A DNA stretch of 64,000 bases from Pandoraea terrigena (GTDB taxonomy: Bacteria; Pseudomonadota; Gammaproteobacteria; Burkholderiales; Burkholderiaceae), in contig NZ_CABPRU010000015.1 in the NCBI RefSeq assembly GCF_902459705.1, positions 1 through 64,000 on the forward strand, in the 5' to 3' direction. Within the stretch, counting starts at the first letter, position 1, and every line of letters starts with the position of its first letter. Positions 8,581-17,728 of the stretch are shown piece by piece. The translations under genes and the position numbers were made by a program. Under the pieces are notes generated by a model that worked only from the letters and a program-made list of their open reading frames with translations, did no database searches and was not told where the DNA came from.

Positions 8581-9852
8581 TCAGATGGGACGATCAACCC
8601 GTCGAATACTGGCAGCGCGGTCCAATTCGGCCTTGAAATCGGGATGCGCAATATCAAGCATGCGTTTGATCCGCTGCTTGAGGCTCAAGCCCCGCAAATC
8701 CGCCACGCCGAACTCAGTCACAACCAAGCCAACGTCACAGCGTGGCGTGCTGACCGGACCAGACAATCGTTCGACGATGCGACTTCGCGTTCTGCTGGTC
8801 GACGGAAGGGCGATGATCGGCACGCCTCCTCGCGAGCGCATCGCCCCCCTCAGAAAGTCCCCCGCGCCGCCGACGGCGCCGAGGTATGAGCCATTCGCGA
8901 CTTCTGCATTGACCTGCCCGGTAAGATCCACCTCGATCGCCGAGTTGATTGCGACCAAGCGATCGATGCTGGCAAGCACGTCCGGGTTGTGAACATAGTC
9001 CGTCGAGCGCATCCACACGTTGGGGTTGCGATGAACGAATCGATGCAGTTTGGCGCTACCGACCAGCACGCCGCCCACCGTCTTCCCCGCGTCGATTGAT
9101 TTTCGCGCGTTGGTGATGACACCGGTTTCCATCAACTGCGCAACGCCATCGCCAATGCTACCGGAATGCACACCCAGGTCACGATGGCCCGTGAGGCAGC
9201 CGAGAACCGCTTCGGGGATCGCTCCAATGCCCATTTGGAGCGTCGAACCATCTTCGATGAAGTCCGCAATGTGCCGGCCAAGCCGTTCGTCAGAAGAGCT
9301 CGGCGCAGCGCGAATCTGCTCCAGCAGCGGGCGGTCAGAGAACAGTACCGCATCGAAGCGCTCGAGCGGGAACGATTGCTCGCCATATACCCATGGCGCC
9401 TGCCGATTAACTTCTGCGATCACAACCCGCGCGCTTTCAAGAGCCGGCAGCAGGTACTCATGCGCAAGGCTCAGGCTATAACGCCCCGCCTCGTCTGGTC
9501 CGGCGACTTGCAGCAGCAGTACGTCGACTTTCAGCGAGCCCTCACGGATCAGTGCCGGCAGCTGGGAATAGTGGCACGGCCACACGTCAAGCACCCCGGC
9601 GTCGGCCAGTTTTCGATTTGCACCGGAGCCACCGTAACTCACAAAGTCGACGTAATCGGCATGCTCCGCTCGGCACGGGTCGCTGGACGCAATGCCCAGA
9701 AGCACGCGAAACCGCCCGATGCGCCCACGCTGCGCCATCAACGCGCAAGTAAGCGGTAAAGGTTCGGCATTCGCCTGGCCCCACAACACGGCATCTCCGC
9801 TGCGGATCCAGGGCGATAGATCAGGTGAATCCTGATCCAGATGATGTGTCAT
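8581..9852 (-). CDS. Acetyl-CoA hydrolase/transferase family protein
   Basis: A 423-aa family I-type CoA transferase resembling 4-hydroxybutyrate CoA-transferases and acetyl-CoA hydrolases. Recognisable pieces are LQMGIGAIPEAVLGCL, GVHSGSIGDGVAQLMETGVITN, a GGAGDFLRGA loop near the acyl-CoA site and VTEFGVADLRGLSLKQR at the C-terminus. It would move CoA between short-chain carboxylates in the cytosol. It ends a leftward cluster whose other members are a muconolactone-isomerase-like gene (65 bp upstream) and a TesB remnant. The exact acids used cannot be read from the sequence. Confidence 0.85.
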   Translation of the reverse strand: MTHHLDQDSPDLSPWIRSGDAVLWGQANAEPLPLTCALMAQRGRIGRFRVLLGIASSDPCRAEHADYVDFVSYGGSGANRKLADAGVLDVWPCHYSQLPALIREGSLKVDVLLLQVAGPDEAGRYSLSLAHEYLLPALESARVVIAEVNRQAPWVYGEQSFPLERFDAVLFSDRPLLEQIRAAPSSSDERLGRHIADFIEDGSTLQMGIGAIPEAVLGCLTGHRDLGVHSGSIGDGVAQLMETGVITNARKSIDAGKTVGGVLVGSAKLHRFVHRNPNVWMRSTDYVHNPDVLASIDRLVAINSAIEVDLTGQVNAEVANGSYLGAVGGAGDFLRGAMRSRGGVPIIALPSTSRTRSRIVERLSGPVSTPRCDVGLVVTEFGVADLRGLSLKQRIKRMLDIAHPDFKAELDRAASIRRVDRPI

Positions 9853-9917
9853 GGACGGGCAAATGGGTATCGACAGGCGCGACGAATCGTCGTCGCGCGC
9901 AATCAGTGGATTGTGGT

Positions 9918-10193
9918 TCAGATCGCCGACGGATGGCGCGCCAGCGGCGTGACTTGAATCGTCATATAGGGAAACAGCGGGAGCGAGGACAACAACTGAT
10001 GCAACTCGTCATTGCTCTCCACATCCAGGATACTGATGTTCGAATACTTTCCAACGACGCGCCAAAGGTGCGGCCACTTTCCCGCTTTCTGAAGCTCGAT
10101 TGCCCGTGCTTTTTCCGCCGACTTGATAGCTTCGACCCTGCTCGGCTCGAGGCTGTCGGGAATATTCACCTGCATCTCTACGCAATACAGCAT
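9918..10193 (-). CDS. Muconolactone delta-isomerase-like protein
   Basis: A 91-aa protein matching the small muconolactone isomerase (CatC) family in length and pattern: MLYCVEMQVNIPDSL at the start, GKWPHLWRVVGKYSNISILDVES in the middle and PLFPYMTIQVTPLARHPS at the end. CatC moves a double bond in muconolactone to give beta-ketoadipate enol-lactone. No other beta-ketoadipate pathway gene lies nearby, so it may act on another lactone or an unknown intermediate of the neighbouring CoA-linked pathway. It lies 31 bp downstream of the TesB remnant and 65 bp upstream of the CoA transferase on the same strand. Confidence 0.82.
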   Translation of the reverse strand: MLYCVEMQVNIPDSLEPSRVEAIKSAEKARAIELQKAGKWPHLWRVVGKYSNISILDVESNDELHQLLSSLPLFPYMTIQVTPLARHPSAI

Positions 10194-10224
10194 CTCGCTC
10201 TCCTCATCAAATTTTCAAGAAAAA

Positions 10225-10758
10225 TCAATAACATCCGTTTCGCTCAATACATGTCTGCATGCTGTTGGCGAGGCGAACGCCCGAACGTGCATAGACTTTT
10301 GTTTCGAACGAATACTGCTTTCCGTCCCGGTGCAAGACCTCGCTGTCGAACAGCAGCCAGTCGTTGACATCGAATGCGCCGGAGTGGAACAACATTGAGA
10401 AATCACGAGTGTCGAAGTGCCAGCCGTGCACGTCATCCGCCGCATCGTGGATGCCCGTCGCAGCCGGAACGCTGCTCGCCGCCATATAAGCCAGAGCCGC
10501 CGAACACCACACACCCTCGAGAGGCAATGCATGCCTCAGCCGGCACCATATAAGCCGCCGCGCGTTGTCGGCTTCGGTGGCGCCTCGTACCGCCCGGGCC
10601 GAGCGACGGACCTCGACGAACGGTAGGTTTCTCATGCTTCGTTGCGTCCCATCCCGAGCGACGGACTCGGCCGCCAGGAACTCGTCGAATGCGCGAGCAA
10701 CGTCGGACGAACGAGGCGGCGGCAAGAATGAAGCCGGCTCGGCAAATCTGACGTGCAT
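10225..10758 (-). pseudogene. 5'-truncated acyl-CoA thioesterase II (TesB-like)
   Basis: The 178 readable residues match only the C-terminal part of TesB-type double-hotdog thioesterases: PFVEVRR, then WFHRP-like DFSMLFHSGAFDVNDWLLFDSE and VYARSGVRLANSMQT. The N-terminal hotdog domain (about 100 residues) is missing. Upstream of the first Met at 10758 the frame runs straight into the divergent etfA start at 10810, so the 5' half was lost by a rearrangement. A frame remains open to 10920, but it is antisense to etfA. The fragment probably has no thioesterase activity, though a translated product cannot be excluded. Confidence 0.7.
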
Positions 10759-10809
10759 GCTGGATACGGTCTCCACTCCCTCGACACCATAAACGTGAGA
10801 CGAACGAAA

Positions 10810-11754
10810 ATGCCAATTCTGGTAATTGCAGAACATGACAACGCATCGATCAGGGCAGCGACGCTGAATACGGTCGCGGCCGCACACGAAGTTGGCAAAC
10901 TCGTCGGCGGAGACATCCACGTACTTGTCGCAGGTTCAAACGCGCAAGGCGCTGCCGATGCTGCGGGGAAGATCCCGTGCGTTTCCAAGGTGCTGCTCGC
11001 CGATGCGCCACAACTCGCCGAAGGACTGGCGGAGAACGTCGACAGAACGGTGCTGAACATCGCGCAGAATTACTCGCACATTCTGGCGCCGGCGACGGCT
11101 TACGGCAAAAACATAGCGCCGCGTCTCGCCGCGCATCTGGACGTCGCGCAAATCAGCGACATCACCGCAGTCGACACCGCCGACACGTTCGAGCGCCCGA
11201 TCTACGCCGGCAATGCGATCGCGACCGTGCAATCCCGGGATCCGATCAAGGTAATCACAGTGCGTTCAACCGGCTTCGACCCAGTCGCGGCGGAAGGCGG
11301 CAGCGCATCGGTCGAGACGATCGAGGCCGCTGCGGATGCCGGTATCTCGCAATTCGTGAGCCGCGAGCTGACGAAACTGGATCGTCCGGAACTGACGTCG
11401 GCATCGATCATCGTGTCGGGTGGTCGTGGGCTCGGCAGCGGCGAGAACTACACGACAGTTCTCGAGCCGCTGGCTGACAAACTCGGCGCAGCGCTGGGCG
11501 CATCCCGCGCCGCCGTCGATGCAGGCTTCGTCCCGAACGACTACCAAGTCGGCCAGACTGGCAAGATCGTCGCGCCGCAGTTGTACGTGGCAGTCGGCAT
11601 CTCGGGCGCGATCCAGCATCTTGCCGGCATGAAAGACAGCAAAGTGATTGTCGCAATCAATAAGGATGCGGAAGCACCGATCTTCGGTATCGCCGATTAC
11701 GGCGTCGTCGGCGACTTGTTTGCGGTTGTGCCTGAACTGACTGCCGCCCTCTGA
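10810..11754 (+). CDS. etfA: Electron transfer flavoprotein alpha subunit, orphan copy
   Basis: A 314-aa FAD-binding ETF alpha subunit. The C-terminal FAD-binding domain is intact, with [33 protein letters not shown] and the family signature [23 protein letters not shown] carries electrons from acyl-CoA or amine dehydrogenases to ETF:quinone oxidoreductase. No etfB precedes it, unlike the complete etfBA pair at 25412-27091, whose alpha subunit is a close paralogue. It might pair with that beta subunit. The ATG at 10810 (after GACGAACGAAAA) gives the normal N-terminus [12 protein letters not shown] CitE-like gene follows 36 bp later. Confidence 0.92.
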   Translation: MPILVIAEHDNASIRAATLNTVAAAHEVGKLVGGDIHVLVAGSNAQGAADAAGKIPCVSKVLLADAPQLAEGLAENVDRTVLNIAQNYSHILAPATAYGKNIAPRLAAHLDVAQISDITAVDTADTFERPIYAGNAIATVQSRDPIKVITVRSTGFDPVAAEGGSASVETIEAAADAGISQFVSRELTKLDRPELTSASIIVSGGRGLGSGENYTTVLEPLADKLGAALGASRAAVDAGFVPNDYQVGQTGKIVAPQLYVAVGISGAIQHLAGMKDSKVIVAINKDAEAPIFGIADYGVVGDLFAVVPELTAAL

Positions 11755-11790
11755 CGCCCGGTCAGCCTAACTTGCTTCTTGAGAATTCAG

Positions 11791-12609
11791 ATGTCACATC
11801 TCAGCATGCCGCAGCCCCGATCGTTTCTGTTTGTCCCGGGCAGTCAGCCGGATCGCTTCAGCAAAGCACTCAACAGCGGCGCGGATGCCGTAATTATCGA
11901 TTTGGAGGACGCGGTGGAGCCCGACGCGAAAGAGGACGCACGTCGCGCCGTCGCCGCATGGGTTGCGCCTGACCGGCAGGTTTTGTTACGGATCAACGCG
12001 AACGGAACACCATGGTTCACTGAGGATGCGCAGCTAGCTAGGCTCCGCGGTGTTACGGGCATTGTGCTGCCGAAGGCAGAGAATGCGTCCGACGTGGTCG
12101 CCTTGGTTTCGCTGACGAGAACGAAGCTACCGATTTTTCCGTTGATCGAATCGGCCGAGGGAATGTGGAACGCAATGGCGACTGCAAATGCGCCCTTTGT
12201 TCACCAACTTATGTTTGGAACGCTGGATTTCATCGCAGACATGGGGATCGAATCCGATGGCGTCGAACTCGATCCCTTCCGCGCCCAGCTCGTCATGATT
12301 TCTCGAGTCGCGGGCATCCATCCGCCCATCGACGGCGTTACACCCGCCATCGACGATGTCGATCGCCTGACCACCGAGACAAGGAATGGCAAGCGGCGAG
12401 GGTTCAGCGGAAAGTTGTGCATTCATCCAAAGCAGGTCGCCACCGTGAATCAATGCTATGCGTCGTCCGAGTCGGAACTCGCGTGGGCGAGGCGCGTGCT
12501 CGATGCATCGAAGAAAGCCAACGGAGCAGCGATCTCGATCGACGGCAGAATGGTCGATCGTCCAGTGGTGCTCCGTGCGCAGCGTGTGGTCAATCTGGCC
12601 CGCGCCTGA
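11791..12609 (+). CDS. HpcH/HpaI aldolase / CitE-like lyase
   Basis: A 272-aa TIM-barrel protein of the CitE (citrate lyase beta)/malyl-CoA lyase group. Seen: RSFLFVPGSQPDRFSKAL, the Mg-binding region VIIDLEDAVEPDAK, RINANGTPWF, PLIESAEGM, and GKLCIHPKQV near the end. These enzymes cleave or form acyl-CoA adducts such as citramalyl- or malyl-CoA in the cytosol. Stand-alone CitE-like proteins lack the citrate lyase alpha and gamma subunits, as here. It is probably cotranscribed with the orphan etfA. I prefer the ATG at 11791 to a TTG at 11779. An IS3 remnant begins directly after its stop. Confidence 0.88.
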   Translation: MSHLSMPQPRSFLFVPGSQPDRFSKALNSGADAVIIDLEDAVEPDAKEDARRAVAAWVAPDRQVLLRINANGTPWFTEDAQLARLRGVTGIVLPKAENASDVVALVSLTRTKLPIFPLIESAEGMWNAMATANAPFVHQLMFGTLDFIADMGIESDGVELDPFRAQLVMISRVAGIHPPIDGVTPAIDDVDRLTTETRNGKRRGFSGKLCIHPKQVATVNQCYASSESELAWARRVLDASKKANGAAISIDGRMVDRPVVLRAQRVVNLARA

Positions 12610-12612
12610 TGA

Positions 12613-12917
12613 TACCGACTCCTCGATCAGCACCTTGATCGGCGCGGCGAACTTCACATCGACCTTGGGCGCCGATTTCACAGGCTTGTAATACACCGTG
12701 CGGCGAGGAACGCCGAACCAGCGGCACAGTTTGGCAAGCGAAACGGGGATGCCGTCGGCTTGAAGTCTCTGGCGGATCGTCTCGATCACTTCTCGTCGTC
12801 GCCGTTGGCCGCCTGAAAGCCCTTGAGCTGGCGATCGCACCGCTCCCGCATGCCTTGCGGGTTGGCCCTCAAGGCATTCGCCATGCCCCACTTGTCGTCA
12901 TCGACCCACTTCGTCAA
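12613..12917 (-). mobile_element. IS3-family transposase remnant (orfA tail and orfB head)
   Basis: Two leftward frames overlap as in IS3 elements. About 12786-12917 reads KWVDDDKWGMANALRANPQG and onward to a stop at 12786-12788, taken as the tail of orfA. A GTG at 12789 then opens orfB (IETIRQRLQADGIPVSLAKL, CRWFGVPRRTVYYKPVKSAP), which stops matching at about 12613, right after the CitE-like stop codon. The DDE catalytic domain and both terminal repeats are missing, so it is dead. It marks an old insertion or deletion between the acyl-CoA cluster and aspT. Confidence 0.7.
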
Positions 12918-13187
12918 TTACGACGTGAGCAGGTTTTCACTAGGTCATTACATTCCCCATGACCACCACCAAATCCGCTACCAAGACTTGATCTTTGTCA
13001 GGTTTCAGACCAGCCGATCATCTATACTTAATTTTCTTTCAAGTGTTCCAGGATTGCCACTGGAACTATTTTTCTCACTCATAGCAGGAAGCATAAGAGT
13101 ACTGATCTGAATCTGATTTTCACTTTTATATATCGGAGTCCTAATCAGAAGTAGAAGAACAATACTATTCTTTCCGGGAACTTGAGC

Positions 13188-14897
13188 ATGGAATTCATAC
13201 GACACTTATTTGGCAGTCAGCCGTTGCTCGCGCTTTTCGTCACGATTGCCCTCGGCTACCTTGTCGGAAAAATCAAAATAGGAAGTTTTGTACTTGGGGG
13301 CATCGCTGGAACCTTGCTCGTCGGCGTCATTATCGGCCAGCTTGACGTCAATATAGACAGTGGGATCAAGAACATCTTCTTTGCACTGTTCATCTATGCA
13401 GTCGGCTTCCAGGGCGGCCCGCAGTTCTTTCATGCGCTTAACCGGCGCTCTCTAAACCAGCTCGCTTCGTCCTTCGTCATGTGTCTGGCCGGACTGCTTT
13501 GCGTTCTGGCTGCCGCGTGGATGTTTGGACTGGACCGGGGAATGGCGGCAGGTCTCGCGGCAGGAGGACTGACGCAGTCCGCAATCCTCGGCACGGCCGG
13601 CGACGCGATAGCAAAGTTGGGACTGTCACCGGAACTCGTCAAGACCATGCAGACCAACGTCGCCGTCGGTTACGCTGTTTGCTACATCTTCGGCTCGCTC
13701 GGCCCGATCATTATGGTCAGTTGGTTCCTGCCGATGATCATGAAGTGGGACATCCGTAAGGAGGCTGTCAAGCTCGCCAAGGTAATGTCGGGAGGCCATG
13801 TAGAACTGGATCCCGGACAATTTAATGCTGTCAGGGATATCGCGACTCGCGTCTATGAAGTAACGGCGAGCAGCAAGGCGATCGGCAAGACGGCATTAAC
13901 ACTGGACAAGGAGCTTTCCGATGCTGCTGTGGAGGCTGTGTTCCGCAGTGACACTGCAATTGACCTGGCCGATGCAACACAGATTCAGGCAGGCGACCAG
14001 ATCGCGGTGACCGGCAAGGTTGATGCCATGAAGACCGCCAGTGACTTCTTCGGTAAAGAGGTCACTGCACCGGATGGCCTTGCGCTGGTTGAAGAAAATC
14101 GCGAAATCATTCTGACCAACCGGGCCCTCAGTGGCCGTGAAGTCGGTGAGATTCACGACCACGCTAATATCGAAACGCGCCACGGCGTCTTTTTGACTGC
14201 GGTAAAGAGGATGGGACGGGATCTACCGCTGCTCAACAAGCTGCAACTGAAAACTGGCGATGAACTGCACTTCACGGGCAGTCCTGTGGACCTGGATCGG
14301 GTGCAATCGAAGATCGGTTACAAGATCACGGCCGCCGCCGTCACTGATTTCATTTTCTTCGGCATCGGCATGCTGGTGGGCATCCTGGTCGGCATGATCG
14401 AATTCAAACTCTGGGGCGTCCCGATCTCGATCGGGAGTGGAGGCGGCTGCCTGTTATCTGGCCTGCTGTTTGGCTGGTTGCGCAGCGTGCATCCGAAATT
14501 TGCCGCGCTACCCCTCGGCGCATCCAACTTCCTGCGTGACTTCGGGCTGGCCGTGTTTGTCGGCGTTGTAGGTATCGGAGCCGGCCCTCAGGCTCTGGTC
14601 GCCATACGGCAGTATGGCTTGACGTTGTTTTTCCTCGGCGTTGGCGTCACGCTGATCCCCCAGATCGTCACTTTTTTCTTCTCTTACTACGTTCTGCGCA
14701 TCAAAAACCCCATTGAGGCACTGGCGTGTGTCGCCGGTGGCCGTAGCGCCAACCCCGCTTTTGCCGCTTTGCTGGCCAAGGCTGGCAACGCGACGCCAGT
14801 TGTCTCGTTCACCGTCACCTATGCCGTGGCCAACGTGTTCCTGACACTCTGGGGGCCGGTCATTGTCGGCGTTATTACCAAGAACGCCATTCGCTAA
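13188..14897 (+). CDS. aspT: Aspartate:alanine exchanger
   Basis: A 569-aa inner-membrane antiporter of the AAEx family, taking up L-aspartate in exchange for L-alanine. Coupled with aspartate beta-decarboxylation this exports charge and consumes a proton, generating proton motive force and acid resistance. About five N-terminal membrane helices (residues 8-180), a large cytosolic part with two TrkA_C/RCK_C-like modules (about 205-380), then further helices are visible. The repeated hairpin motifs GGLTQSAILGTAGDA and GGRSANPAFAALLAKAG match the family. The ATG at 13188 follows TTTCCGGGAACTTGAGC. It is 22 bp upstream of aspD. The 250 bp before it is unusually AT-rich and probably holds the promoter. 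Confidence 0.93.
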   Translation: MEFIRHLFGSQPLLALFVTIALGYLVGKIKIGSFVLGGIAGTLLVGVIIGQLDVNIDSGIKNIFFALFIYAVGFQGGPQFFHALNRRSLNQLASSFVMCLAGLLCVLAAAWMFGLDRGMAAGLAAGGLTQSAILGTAGDAIAKLGLSPELVKTMQTNVAVGYAVCYIFGSLGPIIMVSWFLPMIMKWDIRKEAVKLAKVMSGGHVELDPGQFNAVRDIATRVYEVTASSKAIGKTALTLDKELSDAAVEAVFRSDTAIDLADATQIQAGDQIAVTGKVDAMKTASDFFGKEVTAPDGLALVEENREIILTNRALSGREVGEIHDHANIETRHGVFLTAVKRMGRDLPLLNKLQLKTGDELHFTGSPVDLDRVQSKIGYKITAAAVTDFIFFGIGMLVGILVGMIEFKLWGVPISIGSGGGCLLSGLLFGWLRSVHPKFAALPLGASNFLRDFGLAVFVGVVGIGAGPQALVAIRQYGLTLFFLGVGVTLIPQIVTFFFSYYVLRIKNPIEALACVAGGRSANPAFAALLAKAGNATPVVSFTVTYAVANVFLTLWGPVIVGVITKNAIR

Positions 14898-14919
14898 CAT
14901 TACCGATACGAGGCTTATC

Positions 14920-16518
14920 ATGCCGGAGCAGGATTTCAGTCGGTTCGCCAATCTGAGCCCATTTGAACTCAAGGATCAGCTAATAGACATTGCATCCTCG
15001 GATGCCCAGCGATTGATGCTCAACGCAGGACGTGGCAATCCCAATTTCCTGGCGACGCTGCCGCGCTGGGCTTTCCTCAGTCTGGGTGAATTCGCGATGC
15101 AGGAGGCGCAGCGGTCATACGCTTACCTGAACAGCGGTTTTGGCGGCCTGCCCGAGCATGAGGGTATCGTGCAGCGGTTTGAGACTTACGCCGGCAACCA
15201 TGTCGGACGCGATGGCGTCGGTTTCCTACGCTCGGCGATCTCGTACGTCAAGGATCAACTCGGGCTCAATCAGGATGCGTTTCTGTTTGAAATGGTCAGC
15301 GCATTTCTCGGTTGCAACTACCCTACCCCGCCGCGAATGCTTGCACACACCGAGGAGATCGTCAAAGCGTATCTCGCGCAGGAAATGTTCGGACAGGTGC
15401 CGCGCAGTGGCGATTTTTCAGTTTTTGCGACCGAGGGCGGGACGGCCGCAATGACCTACATTTTCCAGAGTCTGCGGGAAAATGGTTTGATCAAACCGGG
15501 CGACAAGATAGCCATCGGGACGCCGATTTTCTCACCATATCTGGAGATTCCTGTTCTCGCCGACTATGGGCTTGAAATCGTTGATATCCGCATGGACGAA
15601 CATGCAAACTGGCAACTGCCGCAGGCAGAAATCAACAAGTTACTGGATCCGTCGATCAAGATATTCTGCCTGGTCAATCCGAGCAATCCTCCCTCCAGTA
15701 AATTGTCTGATGCGGTTCTGGATCAACTGGCCAGCTTGATTGCAACCCGTACGCCCGACCTCTTTATCGTCACCGACGACGTGTATGGCACATTCGCCGA
15801 TGACTTCGTGTCGATTTTTGCAAAGTGCCCGCGCAACACCCTCTGCGTCTATTCTTTTTCCAAGTTCTTCGGCGCCACAGGATGGCGACTTGGTGCGATT
15901 GCTCTGCACGAAGACAACGTGTTCGACGCGGCCTTGGCCGCCTTGCCCGAAGCGCAAAAAAAGCAGCTTGATGTCCGGTATGCCTCCCTGACGACGGAGC
16001 CCCGCAAGCTACGTTTCATTGATCGCATGGTGGCGGACAGTCGAGCGGTGGCGTTGAATCATACGGCCGGTCTGTCCGTGCCGCAACAGCTCCAGATGGC
16101 GCTCTTTGCATTGAACGGCTTGATGGACCGCGAACATCGTTACAAGAATGCCGCCAAACAACTGATACGGGAGCGGTATCTCACGCTCTACAGAAACATG
16201 GGTGTCAAGGTCGCGCACGAACCGAATGATGTCAACTACTACACCCTGATCGACCTTCAGGAACTGGCCGGCACACTGTATGGGCCTGAATTCGAAGCAT
16301 GGTTCATCAAGAGCGACCTGGGAACCAGTTTCCTGTTCCGCCTTGCGCAGGAGACCGGCGTCGTGCTTTTGCCTGGCAATGGATTCGAGGTCGTCGATAC
16401 GTCAGCACGTGTATCGCTCGCGAACCTGACAGACCGTGAATATGCCTCCATCGGGAAATTCACGCGCCAGGTGCTCGATGAATATTACAAGGACTTCCAG
16501 AAGAGCCGGCAGCAATAA
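14920..16518 (+). CDS. aspD: L-aspartate 4-decarboxylase (bifunctional aspartate aminotransferase)
   Basis: A 532-aa PLP enzyme that converts L-aspartate to L-alanine and CO2, with side activity as an aspartate transaminase. It has the long type-I aminotransferase form typical of AspD. The Schiff-base Lys is Lys315 in YSFSKFFGATGWRLG; other conserved parts are CLVNPSNPPSSKLSD (substrate and PLP contacts), TDDVYGTFADDF and PGNGFEV. The start at 14920 lies 22 bp after aspT, and the two act as one proton-motive cycle: AspT brings in aspartate and releases the alanine made here. Length and motifs agree with the family. Confidence 0.95.
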   Translation: MPEQDFSRFANLSPFELKDQLIDIASSDAQRLMLNAGRGNPNFLATLPRWAFLSLGEFAMQEAQRSYAYLNSGFGGLPEHEGIVQRFETYAGNHVGRDGVGFLRSAISYVKDQLGLNQDAFLFEMVSAFLGCNYPTPPRMLAHTEEIVKAYLAQEMFGQVPRSGDFSVFATEGGTAAMTYIFQSLRENGLIKPGDKIAIGTPIFSPYLEIPVLADYGLEIVDIRMDEHANWQLPQAEINKLLDPSIKIFCLVNPSNPPSSKLSDAVLDQLASLIATRTPDLFIVTDDVYGTFADDFVSIFAKCPRNTLCVYSFSKFFGATGWRLGAIALHEDNVFDAALAALPEAQKKQLDVRYASLTTEPRKLRFIDRMVADSRAVALNHTAGLSVPQQLQMALFALNGLMDREHRYKNAAKQLIRERYLTLYRNMGVKVAHEPNDVNYYTLIDLQELAGTLYGPEFEAWFIKSDLGTSFLFRLAQETGVVLLPGNGFEVVDTSARVSLANLTDREYASIGKFTRQVLDEYYKDFQKSRQQ

Positions 16519-16885
16519 GAATCCAGGTGATGCGTGTCGATGCCTGGCATCGGCACGCCCGACATCGGCGCTCCGTTCGTCAGTGAATCGCGTCATTCGA
16601 CACGGCCTACGCCATACCAATGTGGATCGGTAAGAAGCGCTTTATCTCTGACGGGTCTACTTTATCCGGCCAATCTTTGACGCCCCCCCGATCAACCGAT
16701 TGAACGGATCATTCGCGGCTTTTTCCGGACGCGAGAAGCCCAAGGTTACGCCGTTCTGCCAGAAATCTCCCGTTTTGGATGCTACGGTTTTTCCGGGGGA
16801 GGTCATATCGTGGATCACCCGGCGGTCAGCAACAACGGCGAGCCCATTCTCGAACTTTGTGCGTTGCGGCGGAGCCCCGGCGAAG
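16519..16885. other. Intergenic stretch between aspD and the ABC operon
   Basis: No complete gene. On the minus strand, about 16657-16880 reads in one frame as a coding-like tail (KFENGLAVVADRRVIHDMTS, PGKTVASKTGDFWQNGVTLG) that ends with a stop at 16657. It has no start of its own: upstream it enters the ATPase gene in another frame. It could be the end of a lost gene. Convergent transcripts from aspD and the ATPase meet here, but I see no clear terminator. Confidence 0.35.
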
Positions 16886-17728
16886 TTACGCGGCCTGACT
16901 TTCCAGACTGCGCATAACCTCGGTCTGTACGGTGTTCCAGATCTGCGACTTGAGTTCGTTGTAGCGCGGCGAGAGCTGCACCTCTGCGTCGCGCGGCATC
17001 GGCAGATCGTTCGGCAAGTCGCAGGCCACGCGGCCCGGGCGTGCACTCATGATCACCATGCGCGTGGACAACATCAGGGCTTCGTCGATGGAGTGCGTGA
17101 TGAAGACGATCGTCTTGCCGCTCTTCTGATAGATCTGGAGCAACTCTTCCTGCAACACCTGGCGCGTCATCGCGTCGAGTGCGGCAAACGGCTCGTCGAG
17201 CAGAATCACGTCCGGGTCGTTGGCGAGCACGCGGGCGATCGACACACGCTGACGCATGCCGCCCGAGAGCGCCTTCGGATAGCGATCCTCGAAGCCCTTG
17301 AGGCCAACCATCTCGATGTAGCGTCGTGCGGTGGCGTAGCGCGTGGCCTTGTCGATGCCCTTCATCTTCAGGCCGAACGCCACGTTATCAAGCACATTCA
17401 GCCACGGAAACAGCGCGTACTGCTGAAAGACCATGCCGCAGTGCGGATCGATGCCTTTCACCTGACGACCGTTCACACGAATCTGCCCGGTCGTCGGGGC
17501 ATCGAAGCCCGTGATGAGGTTCAGCAGCGTCGACTTGCCACAGCCGGACGCGCCGAGCAATACCACGAACTCGCCGCGTGCAATGTTCATGTCCACGCGC
17601 TCGAGCGCCTGGAAGTCGCCATAGCGCTTCGAGACACCATCGATGGCGATCATCGTTTCCGCATTGCCTGGGGCCGCGCCACCGGGCGTGCGCTGTGCGT
17701 CAACGTGAGAATCGGTGCGATCGTTCAT
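16886..17728 (-). CDS. ABC transporter ATPase (nitrate/sulfonate/taurine type)
   Basis: A 280-aa ATP-binding subunit of the TauB/SsuB/NrtD group that powers import through the adjoining permease. All motifs are in place: Walker A GASGCGKST, Q-loop MVFQQYALFPW, signature LSGGMRQRV, Walker B VILLDEPFAALDA and the H-loop ITHSID. Its ATG at 17728 overlaps the permease stop by 4 bp (ATGA), showing translational coupling in the order binding protein, permease, ATPase. A much longer frame to 18418 is only an out-of-frame extension through the permease gene. Confidence 0.94.
   Translation of the reverse strand: MNDRTDSHVDAQRTPGGAAPGNAETMIAIDGVSKRYGDFQALERVDMNIARGEFVVLLGASGCGKSTLLNLITGFDAPTTGQIRVNGRQVKGIDPHCGMVFQQYALFPWLNVLDNVAFGLKMKGIDKATRYATARRYIEMVGLKGFEDRYPKALSGGMRQRVSIARVLANDPDVILLDEPFAALDAMTRQVLQEELLQIYQKSGKTIVFITHSIDEALMLSTRMVIMSARPGRVACDLPNDLPMPRDAEVQLSPRYNELKSQIWNTVQTEVMRSLESQAA

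Noticed and set aside
12127-12891. Leftward 254-aa frame joining transposase to another sequence
   Set aside because: Only about 12613-12789 is IS3 orfB; the rest is antisense to the CitE-like gene, so it is not one protein.
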